Source: Tachypleus tridentatus (Eukaryota > Arthropoda > Merostomata > Xiphosura > Limulidae). From it: a stretch of DNA of 64,000 nucleotides. Shown one piece after another: positions 10,627 to 20,939 of the stretch. Made by a program: the position numbers and the translations under genes. Below the pieces are notes generated by a model, which saw only the letters and a list, made by a program, of their open reading frames with translations, searched no databases and was not told the DNA's origin. Every line of letters begins with the position of its first letter. The first letter of the stretch is position 1. The stretch spans positions 74,120,447 to 74,184,446 of the forward strand of contig NC_134835.1 of NCBI RefSeq assembly GCF_004210375.1, given 5' to 3'.

Positions 10627-11039
10627 TTCACAAGCGTCTTCATAATTTTTCTAATTATTTGAAAAATCAACAGAATAAGTTTTTGTGTTTTTTCTTAACA
10701 TACCATAAAGGAATAAAAATGTTTCATACTTTAAATTAAGCGTCAGAACTATATTTCCATACATAAACATGAAAATCACGTGACTATATGTTTATATTTT
10801 TATATCATCACAGAACCAGTTTTATGTTTATAATTTAATATAATGTGCTGAAATATTAACTTACAGCCCAGTTATGTTTTAATCATAATATATATATGTA
10901 ATTATTATCACATTTTGAACTTCCTCTGTTAATTTGTATAAAAACACAAAATTATTTATGGCATTGTCAGTTCATCATTAGATTGATTTATAACGTCTAC
11001 AAGCCAAAAGGTAAAAGACTGCATCTATTATTCGCTCTG
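10627..11039. other. No gene recognised; very AT-rich
   Basis: Contains (TA)n-like tracts near 10889-10900. No motif or domain was recognised. Confidence 0.5.
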
Positions 11040-11152
11040 CTCCCCGATGGTACAAAGGCGAGCTTACAGATTTACAACGCGAAAATCACAGGTTTGATTC
11101 CACTTGGTGGACAGTGTAGATAGCCTGATGCTGCTTTGCTATAAGAAAATTA
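11040..11152 (+). repeat. SINE family 2 copy (tRNA-like head, short tail)
   Basis: Reads GATTTACAACGCGAAAATCA, then GGTTTGATTCCACTTGGTGG (B-box-like GGTTTGATTCC), then GATAGCCTGATGCTGCTTTG and CTATAAGAAAA. The copies at 14803 and 27958 share the order 'GATTTACAAYGC - GGTTCGATTCC - TAGCCTGATGTGGCTTTGCTATAAGAAAACAC'. The head is tRNA-like, but I could not settle the parent isotype. Confidence 0.75.
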
Positions 11153-12544
11153 CTATTCACTTACAAAAATATATCTCAACTGTATAGATAGCTTTTCTCC
11201 AGAGTTACATTATTCACTTCTAATATTCACAAATATTGTTGAAACAATAAATTTCTTAATTCTACAAAATTTGGTTATAAGAATAGATAAGCAAACAACT
11301 TAAGCATAACTGTGAGCATAAAAAGTGTTTTATTCATGGTGGAACATATTACATGTTTGAAGAATACATTGGTTTGTCTTCTTGAGAAACAGAAGACATA
11401 TTTTCACTATTTCTTACCAACAGTGAAACACTTCTTTATGTTTATAAATCGTTGTTTTTCTACCTACTGTTATAATTACATGATGTTCTTCACAATTAAT
11501 GTATTTAGTTAAAATGTTATTGATCAACCTAAGGTATTATTCAATATTTCCTACCTGTAGTCATATCCAGTTACAGTTATAACGTCTTTACTATTTCTCT
11601 TAAACCTAGTTTTTATTAAGTTCTTGTTCCACATTTTCAAGTCTTTCTCTTCATCAATCACCGTTGTTGTTCATTTAACTTTTCAAACAGCACTTGAACT
11701 ACAAGTGTAAAAGTTTTATCTGTTTTTTCCCTTTCCTTACGTTTCTGATAAAACATGTAAATAAGTTTAAAATATATTATATCTTAATAAAAATAAATGA
11801 AGTAATGGGGACGCTGTAAAATATTTTGAATGGAGATTTCATTATTTAATACCTTTGCTATTAAAGTTAAGTACTTATAAGTTTATATTATAAATTCATA
11901 ATAATATAAACATTTAAAATTAAACAATATAAGCAGGTCAGGGTAATAATCAGATGCTCAAAACTTGTAAAACTATTCACAAACTACAAGAAGAAACTGT
12001 GTCGTTAGAAATGTTTATCAGATTAGGATCAACTTCAGTTTTGTTCTTTATTCATTGTCTCCATCAAACACTAGAACGTTTCTGCAGAGACTCTGTGCAC
12101 CCAATGTAGCTAGGTAATTACTTTGTGCCACAAGAACTATTTTGATTATAGCTCTTTTACATCTTCAAGAAACTGATTAGTTCATCTCCTGTGGTCAGAG
12201 ATGTATGATGGGAGGTAACTGGTTGCTTTTATTGTTCATCCATTGTCACCAAGAAGAAAAAATTGACAGTTTGGTAAAATGTACACTTTTTATCGATTAC
12301 TGTAGCAAGAGCGGCTCTTTAGAGATGTCACATAAAGATATTCTATGTTGGGTGAGAAGCTTTAGAAGTATTGTCTTGTTTGTGAGGAACATCTTTATTA
12401 TAACTTCTAATAGATAAGTTTCAGACATTTTCACATTGTAATTATAGACAGTGCTTGAGATACTAACTCGTCAGCAATGGAAGATGAACCACGAGTGCAT
12501 CAATCTTAATTTTTACTTGCTTTCAGCGACCCTTTCTTGTTGGT
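11153..12544. other. No gene recognised; AT-rich spacer
   Basis: The open frames at 11312-11512 and 12205-12417 have no recognisable motif and look fortuitous. Confidence 0.5.
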
Positions 12545-12995
12545 GAAATATAGATAGTTTATACTGTCTCGTACACTCAGGCTATAGTTCAACAGAAGCG
12601 GCCGAAATGTTGAGGAACTAGTTTCAAAGCTGAATCAAGTTATGTATGGATAGAGTCAATAACTGGTGTGTCCCTTTAGTAGAATTTGGCATCAGCTAGG
12701 GAGTATTGTAGTTGTCTGTTGATGTGTGCTTCCCAGTGTGCATGTCGCAGTAGAAATCTAGATTCGTCAGACCAAGCGACGTTTTTCCAATCTTCAATCA
12801 TCCAGTTTTGGTGATCCCCTGTAGCGTCATCTTCCTGTTCTTAGCTAACAGGAGTAAAACCCGGTGTGGTTTTCCGCTGATGTAGCCCAATATGCTTCTG
12901 CACATCATTGCTATAAAGAGTGGTTATTGTGGTCTTCCTGTCAGCTTGAACGAGTCTGGCCTTTCTCACTGACAGTGTTTTTCCCACAAAACTGT
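12545..12995 (-). pseudogene. Tc1-like transposase fossil, lineage A
   Basis: On the minus strand, 12841-12990 ends KARLVQADRKTTITTLYSND, matching the start of a common arthropod Tc1 transposase. After a stop, 12700-12840 reads HQNWMIEDWKNVAWSDESRF, then LLRHAHWEAH. This contains the 'WSDESRF' block with the first catalytic Asp, followed by the family's 'LLRHADGRVRIWR'. The frame then meets stops, and the remainder of the catalytic domain (second Asp, Glu) is not recognisable beyond 12545. Terminal inverted repeats were not found. The apparent 162-codon frame at 12841-13329 only partly belongs to it; its N-terminal two thirds is unrelated. Confidence 0.8.
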
Positions 12996-13272
12996 TGCTC
13001 ACTGGATTTTTTTTCTCACCATTCTCTGTAAACTCTGGAGACTGTAATGAGTTAAAATCCCATACTTTTTCACATGCAAATAAAATCAGCGCTCTAAAAC
13101 AATAATACACATAGTATAAACCAAAAATAATTACAATATAATTGAAATTCAAAAACATGCCTCTACTACCATTCCTTACTGTTGTTCTTTGTAATGGTTG
13201 TGGAGGGTGTTCTTGAATTTTATATACATCTCGCTTTTTTAGTTCATATATGTACACCACACTGGCAGTAGA

Positions 13273-13850
13273 ATGAGTCATAGTGAAAAGCTCAGTTACT
13301 TTCAACGTGGCGCTGTTATAGGATGCCACCTTTCCAACAAGTCAGTTCGTCAAATTTCTACCCTGCTAGAGCTGCCCTTGTCAACTATAAGTGCTGTTAT
13401 TGTGAAGTGTAAACGTCTAGGAGCAATAACAGCTCAACCACAAATCAGTAGGCCACACAAACTCACAGAATGGGACCGTCGAGTGTTGAGGTGCGTAGCG
13501 CGTAAAATCATCTGTCCACAGTTGCAACACTCACTGCCGAGTTCCAAACTGCCTCTGAAAGCAATGTCAGCACAAAAACTGTTCGTCAGGAGCTTCATAA
13601 AATGGGTTTCCATGGCCGAGCAGCCTGACGCAAACCTAAAATCAACATGCACAATACCAAGCGTCGGCTGAGTGGTATAAAGCACATTGGACTCTGTAGA
13701 AGTGGAAAAGCGTTCTCTGGAGAAATGAATCATACCTCACTATCTGGCAGTCTGACAAACGAATCTGGGTTTAGCTGACGCCAGAACGCTACCTTCCTGA
13801 ATGCTTAGTGCCAACTGTAAAGTTTTATGGATGAGGAGTCTGGTAACACT
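13273..13850 (+). pseudogene. Tc1-like transposase fossil, lineage B
   Basis: A 132-codon plus-strand frame starting MSHSEKLSYFQRGAVIGCHL, then NKSVRQISTLLELPLSTISA and RPHKLTEWDRRVLRCVARK. This is the paired-type helix-turn-helix DNA-binding half of a Tc1 transposase of the kind seen in fish and arthropods. After about codon 85 the frame shifts. Downstream remnants in other frames correspond to 'KTVRxELHKMGFHGRAA', then 'KRRL..', and finally 'CQL..KFYG' near 13810-13835. The catalytic domain is otherwise missing. It lies head-to-head with the lineage A fossil at 12545-12995. Confidence 0.8.
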
Positions 13851-14304
13851 ACTCATTAACTGTCGTTTTGTCAGCAATTCAGATAATTTAAAAATGTATC
13901 TGGAAACGTATTTTAATACATTTCAATTTCTGAAGAAAGAAAATGTAACCAGTTATTTAATTTGTTAACTTGGTTGATCCAATAATGTTTTTAACAAAAC
14001 TTTGATGCTTCAAATGACTTTATTACAACATAAACTAATTTTAATTCGGTGATTTGTTGTACGCCTGCATTATATTGTGAATAAACTGTTAGTGCTATCT
14101 GATCAATGATTTGAGTATGACTTAGAAACTATTTGATTTGCTGTATATGTCCAAACTTTTATATATTATAAGTATGAAAGAGAGATGAAATTATTGGTAA
14201 TAGTAAATTTGAGAAATATTTTCACAAAAGTAGCTTTTCTATTTTGAAATAAACTTAATATTAAAGGTAAAATATTTATTAATATTAAGTCTTAGCATAT
14301 ACTA
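13851..14304. other. No gene recognised; AT-rich spacer
   Basis: Only short frames and T/A-rich sequence up to the SINE at 14305. Confidence 0.5.
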
Positions 14305-14546
14305 GGGCCGGGCATGGCCAGTTGGTTAAGGCGCTCGAATCGTAAACATGTTCGCTCTTTCAGCCGTGGGGGCGTTATTATATGATAGTTACTCTCTCTA
14401 TTTCTTGGTAAAAGAGTAGCCCAGGAGATGGCGATGGGTAGTAATGACTAGCTGCCTTCCCTGTAGCCTTACACTGCTAAATTAGGTACGGCTAACGCTG
14501 ATAGCCCTTTTGTAGTTTTGCTCCAAAATTTAAAAAAAACAAACCA
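14305..14546 (+). repeat. SINE family 1 copy (tRNA-Thr-derived)
   Basis: Starts GGCCGGGCATGGCCAGTTGG (A-box region) and then TTAAGGCGCTCGAATCGTAA. The body follows with TGGTAAAAGAGTAGCCCAGG, ATGACTAGCTGCCTTCC and ACGGCTAACGCTGATAGCCC, and an A-rich end. The B-box region is damaged in this copy. The flanks CATATACTAG (14295-14304) and CATATATTAG (about 14546-14555) differ by one base and may be a target-site duplication. Confidence 0.9.
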
Positions 14547-14707
14547 TATATTAGAGATTAAAATATTGTGTAAGTTTTAAGTCACACTATTACTACGTCT
14601 TGTAAGAATTATTTTTTAAAACTTGTATACTTTATATGGTATATAAATTATTATTGTCAATAACAACTCGGTGAAAATGAATTCAACCTACTATTTATGA
14701 CAAATAT

Positions 14708-14793
14708 GTAAAAGGCACAGCAGTATGTCTGCAGACTTATATTGCTAAAAACCGTGTTTCGATAGTCGTGGTGGATAGAGCACAAATATCCTT
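14708..14793 (+). repeat. SINE family 3 copy, truncated
   Basis: Reads GGCACAGCAGTATGTCTGCA, then GACTTATATTGCTAAAAACC and GTGTTTCGATAGTCGTGGTG, then GAGCACAAATATCC. A fuller minus-strand relative is at 30401-30532. The head is tRNA-like (GTTTCGATA B-box analogue). The tail is interrupted by the family 2 copy that follows. Confidence 0.65.
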
Positions 14794-14802
14794 TTGTTTT
14801 CT

Positions 14803-14924
14803 TCCCCCACGAGTGCGGCGGTAAGTCTACGGATTTACAATGCCAAAATCAAGGGTTCGATTCCCCTCGGTGGATTCAACAAATAGCCTGATGTGGCTTT
14901 ACTATTAAAAACACACACACACAC
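14803..14924 (+). repeat. SINE family 2 copy
   Basis: Contains GGATTTACAATGCCAAAATC, then AGGGTTCGATTCCCCTCGGT (clear tRNA B-box GGTTCGATTCC), then AATAGCCTGATGTGGCTTTA. It ends in (AC)n, which probably grew from the family's AAAACACAC end. Confidence 0.85.
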
Positions 14925-14929
14925 TTTTT

Positions 14930-15203
14930 GGCCCAGCATAGCCAAGTGTGTTAAGGCATTCGACTCGTAATCCGAGGGTCGCGGATTCGAATCCCGGTCG
15001 CACCAAACATGCTCGCCCTTTCAGCGGTGGGAGCGTTATTATGTACGGTCAATCTCACTATTCGTTGGTAAAAGAGTAGCCAAAGAGTTGGCGGTGGGTG
15101 GTGATGACTAGCTGCCTTACCTCTAGTCTTACACTGCAAAATTAGGGACGGCTAGCGCAGATAGCCCTCGAGTAGCTTTGCGCGAAATTCAAAACAAACA
15201 AAA
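14930..15203 (+). repeat. SINE family 1 copy, best-preserved head
   Basis: The first 75 bp fold as a degenerate tRNA. They read GGCCCAGCATAGCCAAGTGT, then TTAAGGCATTCGACTCGTAA (anticodon loop CTCGTAA, anticodon CGT, Thr), then GGTCGCGGATTCGAATCCCG (B box), ending CACC. The tRNA-unrelated body contains GGTAAAAGAGTAGCCAAAGA, GGCGGTGGGTGGTGATGACT and ACGGCTAGCGCAGATAGCCC, and ends in an AAACAAACAAAA tail. The internal A and B boxes would act as an RNA polymerase III promoter. It encodes no protein and depends on a LINE for movement. Confidence 0.92.
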
Positions 15204-16291
15204 TCCCTTTGTTTCACCCATGTAGGTTAAATTGCACGTGTCACGACGTTTGGAGCGTTATTTTCAAAATTTTATTAACTTACATTTTTAACCACTTACG
15301 TCAATGAGATTAGCATCAAAACGTAGTTCATAATCTAAATTTTAAAATTATATATGTTTTAATTTTTTAATTTAAGAGGAAATGTAAAGAAAAAAGTTAA
15401 ATATCTGTTATTGTATGTCACATAATACGTCCAGCTGTCTTATTACTCAGTTTCTATTTCATCATGCCCACTATTCAACATGTACAAATATTTAAAGAAT
15501 TTGAAACTCGAATTTGAGCTACGGACATAATAAATATAAAATAAGAACCTCCCTCTTCTATGATTTGTCGAGATAGCAATATATTTAGCAAATCAACATG
15601 AGTAACTACGCCCTTCAAACCAATCATTTGAAAGTTCTTAAGTAGTACCACCGACTACTGTGACCAATAGAAAGAGTATTTTACAGTGTACGTAATTCTG
15701 ACAATTGTTTGTTTGTGATCAGTAAGACGTTTCTCTGGAAAGGAATGAGATTTTTTCAACCCACATATATTTTGCTTAGAGACCCTACTAAATTACAGGG
15801 ATTTTCAGGATATTAACACAGTAATTTGATGTGTGTTTTTATTTATCAAAAGTTAATATTTGAAGCATACACACCCCGCTCGCAAGTGTAAAGAAAGCTT
15901 AATGATAGTACATATGTACGAGTGCACAAGTTCGTACTCGAAATCGGTGTTTTTCAAAGTATTTCTCATTTACTTTCTATGTTTTAAGAAATACGACTCA
16001 AATTTAAACATTTATGAGTAAATAGTTATTTGTATATTTCTACACACATGTAACGAACGGTATATTGTACATGTGGTATACTTTTGTAGGTCAACACAAA
16101 TATATACTCCTACTGCACTTGTGTTATTTTCTAAACTGAGGTAAATTTAAAACCACATTCAAAATTTGACAACTTTAAAGCAAGAGGATAGTAAATTTAA
16201 TAAGTGCCCGATAAACACGACACACATATGCTGCGAAATTCAACAAAACCCAAATATATGAGTTGTTGTACTTAAACATATAGAAAACCTT
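15204..16291. other. No gene recognised apart from an interspersed repeat segment
   Basis: AT-rich. The part at 15945-16100 is an interspersed repeat listed separately. No coding motif was seen. Confidence 0.5.
15945..16100 (+). repeat. Interspersed repeat, inverted relative to 38048-38205
   Basis: GTATTTCTCATTTACTTTCT, then ATGTTTTA, ..GTAAACATT-like.. and GTATACTTTTGTAGG recur in the same order on the opposite strand at 38048-38205, with many substitutions. It has no coding content; the family is unidentified. Confidence 0.65.
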
Positions 16292-16413
16292 TTTATATGC
16301 AAAAACGGCTCGTTTGGGCTGAGAAAACACTTTTACATAGAAGAGCGAACAACGTTTCGACCTTCTATGTAAAAGTGTTTTCTCAGCCCGAACGAGCCGT
16401 TTTTGCATATAAA
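16292..16413. repeat. Fold-back repeat (52-bp arms)
   Basis: Arms 16292-16343 and 16362-16413 are reverse complements with a single mismatch. The spacer is 18 nt (16344-16361). The arm includes CAAAAACGGCTCGTTTGGGC and CTGAGAAAACACTTTTACAT. The near-perfect match implies a recent palindromic duplication, gene conversion or selection on the hairpin. Confidence 0.9.
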
Positions 16414-16528
16414 TTTCTCAACAAGTGGGTTTCTCGTCATCACTGATCTAGAAAACCTATAATGTTTATTGTACAAGCGCAACTTTAAACCATATAATAA
16501 GTCGACAGTTTTAACAAAACCAATGCGC

Positions 16529-17483
16529 TGTCGACTACTTTCTTGACATTGAGAGAGCATGTGACACTGTACAGCACAATGGTCTATGGTTCCACGTGAA
16601 TGAAGTGGGACTACCGCGTGGAATTATTCGCTGGTTATCTAACTTTTTGAAAAATAGAAAATGTAGAGTAAATGTAGCGCGAACCTTTTCTGAGTACTTT
16701 ACTCCAGAAACTGGTGTCCCTCAGGGAGGGATGGTTAACTTTATACTCTTCATCATGTATGTAAACAATTTACCATTGAAGGGTCCTAAGCATGGATTCT
16801 CCTCACAGTTTGCTGATGATGTGGCAGTCTGGAAAAGTTCCATACAGTTCCAATAGTAGCAGCCATAAACATACAACCACAATTAAACAGAATAAGCGAA
16901 TACTGTCAAAAATACAGAATAAAAATAAATACAGCAAAGTTGATAAAATACAAAACAAAACTACAGCCTGAAATATATGTGAATGTAATACTACTTCCGC
17001 CTACCACATCGGCAAAATTTCTACGTCTAACCTATGACTCAAAATTAACATGGATTAACCATGTAAATAAAATTAAATTCTGGCGAAGAACCAATTATGC
17101 TTGGAGTCTAACTGGCAAGAATAGTATAGCATCAACAGACAACATACTAAAAATTTACAAAACACACATTAGACCAGTAAGTGACTATGCAGCTCCAGCG
17201 TGGATAAATGTAAGTGACAAAACAATTAAAACGAAGTTACAAACAATCCAAAACACACTCTTCACAACAGCATGCAGTTTACAGAGCAACATCATCCAAA
17301 TTTACACATTCAAACATACTAACCATACCAGATAGACCCCTACATAGCACAATAAAGTATTTTGATAAAAATTGGATGAAAAATGAATTATTAAACGAAC
17401 AAGAGAGGTACCTCATACATGATGAAGATAGTCCTAAACACTTCTACCAGATCAACATACATTTTAAACACAAAAATAAATAG
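16529..17483 (+). pseudogene. Non-LTR retrotransposon reverse transcriptase, 5'-truncated and broken
   Basis: C-terminal two thirds of a Jockey-type LINE reverse transcriptase. It starts in the fingers/palm with YFLDIERACDTVQHNGLW (first catalytic Asp region), then NEVGLPRGIIRWLSNFLKNR, GVPQGGMVNFILFIMYVNNL and FADDVAVWKS. FADD is the catalytic box, usually written F/YADD. After a stop, 16940-17335 continues in another frame with the thumb/C-terminal region: AKFLRLTYDSKLTWINHVNK, SLTGKNSIASTDNILKIYKT and HIRPVSDYAAPAWINVSD. A third frame carries RPLHSTIKYFDKNWMKNELL to 17483. No RNase H domain follows, as expected for Jockey. At least two stops or frameshifts and the missing endonuclease make it dead. 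Confidence 0.85.
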
Positions 17484-17770
17484 ATGAAAAAAAGGATGAA
17501 ATAATAATATATATTAAGTAAAAGGGCCACCATCAAACTAGACTTCCTACTGATAGGGCAAAATAATATTTATATATGTATACCAGTACATAAACATTTA
17601 TCTTAAAAAGGTCGGAGTAAATTCAGTCCACTCTGAACCTAAAGCAGTGAGTAACACCAACCAACACTGCATGATCATATAAGTAAAGAAAGGGGGAAGA
17701 GGTCAAAGAGCACCTGACCCTCCAGAGTACATGTGATACCCAAAACCCAAGAGAGAAAAAACAATACGCA
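17484..17770 (+). repeat. Probable 3' untranslated region of the Jockey-like element
   Basis: Non-coding sequence directly after the reverse-transcriptase relic, reaching an A-rich tract (GAGAGAAAAAACAA) near 17752. The end is inferred from that tract. No target-site duplication could be assigned. Confidence 0.4.
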
Positions 17771-19290
17771 GTGCTGTATTTATTCTCGAATATTATAATC
17801 ATGTTACTAAAAATTATTAATCGCTCAACTTATAATTAAAGAATCAAACAGTAAGTTGATTTAGACTGACTGTATTAGTTATACTCATACTGACCAAATT
17901 CATGTTTGTCCTTCCATAACGTCGTTACATTACTCATGGCGCCCGAGAAACGAGCCTCCGGTGACACTTTCTGGAACAACGACGCCACACTGAGCTGTGA
18001 ACGCGCCATATGGTGACAAATTTTGGAAATATGTCATTCTCTTTGATGACAACATATCTTTTCCACTTCAGACCGACACATATGTAGCACATCTAAAGGC
18101 CTGTTGCATAAGACCTGGGATAAATATTTACGCCTGTTGATTTTTTTGTAACTGATATACAAGTTGCATGTTGTATAGTAAAAACTTAAAGAAATTTGTG
18201 CTATAATTTGGGTACAAAATTTATGCTTACAATATTCTCTATGGCCAACCTTTTTAGGATAATGACGAAATTTACATATCTAGAAAATCATTCTTATAAT
18301 CTATTCAGTCTTTACTGTTTTCGTTTATTTCGAACAGTGACTTCTATTTAAAATACTGTCAGCCATTAAAGTGTGCTGCAAAATGTTTTACAGTCCAAAT
18401 CCTATCATTATGGCCATAACGCGCATACGTTTGCTATGAATGGAACTTAAATATTTAGGTCTCTAAAATAACACAGGGCTCCGACAATTCCAAGAGGCAT
18501 TCAGTCGTTTATCAGGTATAATAGCCAAGCCGATAAAGCAGTTCGTTTTTGTCCTATTATCTTTAATATAAGAAAGAATAGAAATAGAATTCAATATGAG
18601 GAGAACATAAAATGTGGAACATAAACATGTCAGAGAGGAAAGGGTATAACGGTACAACGATATAAATGACACTTGAATCAGGTATTTTAAGACAATTAGT
18701 GTTTATTATGACAGTGTATTGTTCAGTCTGATGATAAGAAGAAAATTGTTTCGTTTCAAATAACCAACAGATAGCGGGTCAACAATGATCAACGTACTTT
18801 TTATATTTATTTTCAATTGTATTTATGATGGGAAATTGGTAGAATGGTAAAGCATTTTTTGTTTTTTATTACTAAGTCGTTTACTTCTCTTATGTGTTTC
18901 TGTTTAACATTAATTCCATCAACCTTTAAACTTTGTTCACCAATTTTCATCATCCCAGTGAGTAAACTCAATGTTTTATTATCTCATCCGGGTTACGAAG
19001 TATACAGATAATACAGTAACGTGTCATATATCACCCAGAAGACACTAAAATGACGTCATACAATGGATGCTTAATACTGCAATTCGTACTGTTGTGAAGT
19101 AGTAAAACGTGTGACTGTCATGAATTACAAAAAGAATTAGGCAATCTGTAGACTAGAACACGATGTGGCATGTGACCTGAAAAAGCAAATAAAAATATTT
19201 GTTACTCCTAAACTTGGATTTATTTACTCTTGAAACAGAAAATTTTCGAAGTCTTATTTCAATACTTAAAACTAGGTTTACTATTTTTTA
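17771..19290. other. No gene recognised; AT-rich with one CpG-rich patch
   Basis: The patch at 17935-18010 is richer in CG (GCGCCCGAGAAACGAGCCTC and following) but has no clear frame. The minus-strand frame at 18463-18672 has no recognisable domain. Confidence 0.45.
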
Positions 19291-19550
19291 AGTTTATTTT
19301 CAAAGTTCGCGCAAAGCTACACGAGGCCTATCTGCGCTAATCATCCCTAATTTACCAGTGTAAGACTAGGGGGGACAGCTAGTCACCACCACCCATCGCC
19401 AACTCTTGGACTACTATTTGACGAACGAATAGTGGGATTGACCGTAACATTATAACGACCTTCTGACCGAAAGGGCGAGCATGTTTGATGCGACGGGGAT
19501 TCGAACCCGCGATACTCACATTTAGAGTCGAGCGCCCTAACCACCTGGCT
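19291..19550 (-). repeat. SINE family 1 copy
   Basis: Full-length on the minus strand. The tail is at 19291-19320 (AAAGTTCGCGCAAAGCTAC on the plus strand). The body includes CTAGTCACCACCACCCATCG, and the tRNA part GGGGATTCGAACCCGCGATA continues to the A-box end ACCACCTGGCT at 19550. Confidence 0.9.
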
Positions 19551-20592
19551 TATTCTTTAGGTCTAGTATCTTTCACACGTTAATATATTTTTAAATCTAG
19601 GAGGTTTTATTTAAATATATTTCAACACTTTCCTAACATTGTTTCACCCTAATAGTAATACGGTACTTTTGTTAACATCACATTAAATATTAATGTGAAT
19701 AATTTAAAAATACTGGATATTTAGAATAATACAAAATATTTCTAATTGCACATACCTAAAAATGCATGTCTGCTTGTGTTTGGTGTAACAGGACTTAAGC
19801 CTTTATTTAATAAATACGGCCTATATTCGTTAAATAAGTTAACTTTTGTTCGTTTTTTGCTTTCGTTTACTGAGGACAAAGTTTACCGTTCGTAATACTA
19901 TCAACAGGTAAACTTATGTTATTTTACTATCTAACGTTAGACCTTTTCAAAAAGTTTTAATATATCGTACAAAATGTATACGAAATTATATTTACACTCG
20001 CCTTTTGCTTGCATCAGTTAAGTGCGTGCGCGCATATTTAAAGAGTACGATTTAAAACACGCATTTTCAAGACAGACAAAAATTGATTATTACAATAATA
20101 AACACAATCTTTGTTGTCCTGTTGATAATATAAGCCTAGAGTACGTGTAGTACAATAGTATAGAAATACTGCTGGTAAAACTATAAGGTATTTAAACTCT
20201 GATATATTTGTAAAACAAATCGGTAAAACATAATCAGGAACACAACATTTTAAATGTTACACTTCTGGTATATTTTGAAGTACAATAATTATAAAATACT
20301 ACATATACTGAAACGTATATGTTTTATTGGTCCTTTGTTTTTTTTCCAAAACTAGTGCAACATAAATATGTTACTTCGACAAGTGAGACATGAACATTAT
20401 CAACCTCCAAAATTCTCCAAATAAAGAAGTTACAAAAACGAACTTGATACATAAATACAAAGAATACAACAGTAACTGGACAATTTTAAATGTGAGAGAC
20501 CTGAAGTACGACTGTAACATCCTCACAAATTTACATTATGTTTACGTAAATCATTGAGCAAATTCAATATTGTCTGAAAGACTACAAGAATG
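19551..20592. other. No gene recognised; AT-rich spacer
   Basis: No frame longer than 60 codons with a motif and no repeat family recognised. Confidence 0.5.
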
Positions 20593-20907
20593 TTAAAAAT
20601 GAAAAAAATTAAATCCATACGTGTCAATTAGATAATCCGTTGTGACTGAATATTGTTCTAAAGATAAATTATTTAAGCACAGCAGAGGCAATAGTTTTAA
20701 TTCTGTGAGAATTTTGTGGGTAGAAGTAAAACGTGGCTTCATTTCCCTATTCTGAGTATCATATGGATTTACATTCAAACATAACTTATTCCAACTTTCA
20801 TAAAATACAAATTCATGAAAAAGAAATGTTTCAAAATCTTCATTAATTAATTTACAGGCGCATATAAGAATAATGTTAACAGAATCAACTTGGTTACAAA
20901 TTTTCAT
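20593..20907 (-). other. Open frame of unknown identity next to the hAT relic
   Basis: A 104-codon minus-strand frame (MKICNQVDSVNIILICACKL at its start). I do not recognise it. It sits directly downstream, in sense, of the hAT relic at 20940-21960 and could be its diverged C-terminal part. However, I see no hAT dimerisation motif, and a chance frame in AT-rich DNA is equally possible. Confidence 0.25.
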
Positions 20908-20939
20908 CAGTATAAGTGTCCCTTACTGAAAATATAATT

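Noticed and set aside
12841..13329. A 162-codon minus-strand protein-coding gene
   Set aside because: Only its last 40 or so codons match a Tc1 transposase, and the rest is unrelated and antisense to another Tc1 relic. It is a chance fusion of frames.
14930..15004. Functional tRNA-Thr gene
   Set aside because: The acceptor and anticodon stems contain mismatches, and the sequence continues into the SINE body with an A-rich tail. The same structure recurs at several loci as a dispersed repeat.
16175..16560. Minus-strand frames at 16175-16408 and 16333-16560
   Set aside because: They run through the 52-bp palindrome, which gives both frames similar peptides (KNGSFGL-like and its mirror). There is no domain.
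18463..18672. Small host gene on the minus strand
   Set aside because: Hydrophobic, AT-driven composition, no motif, no splice or promoter evidence.
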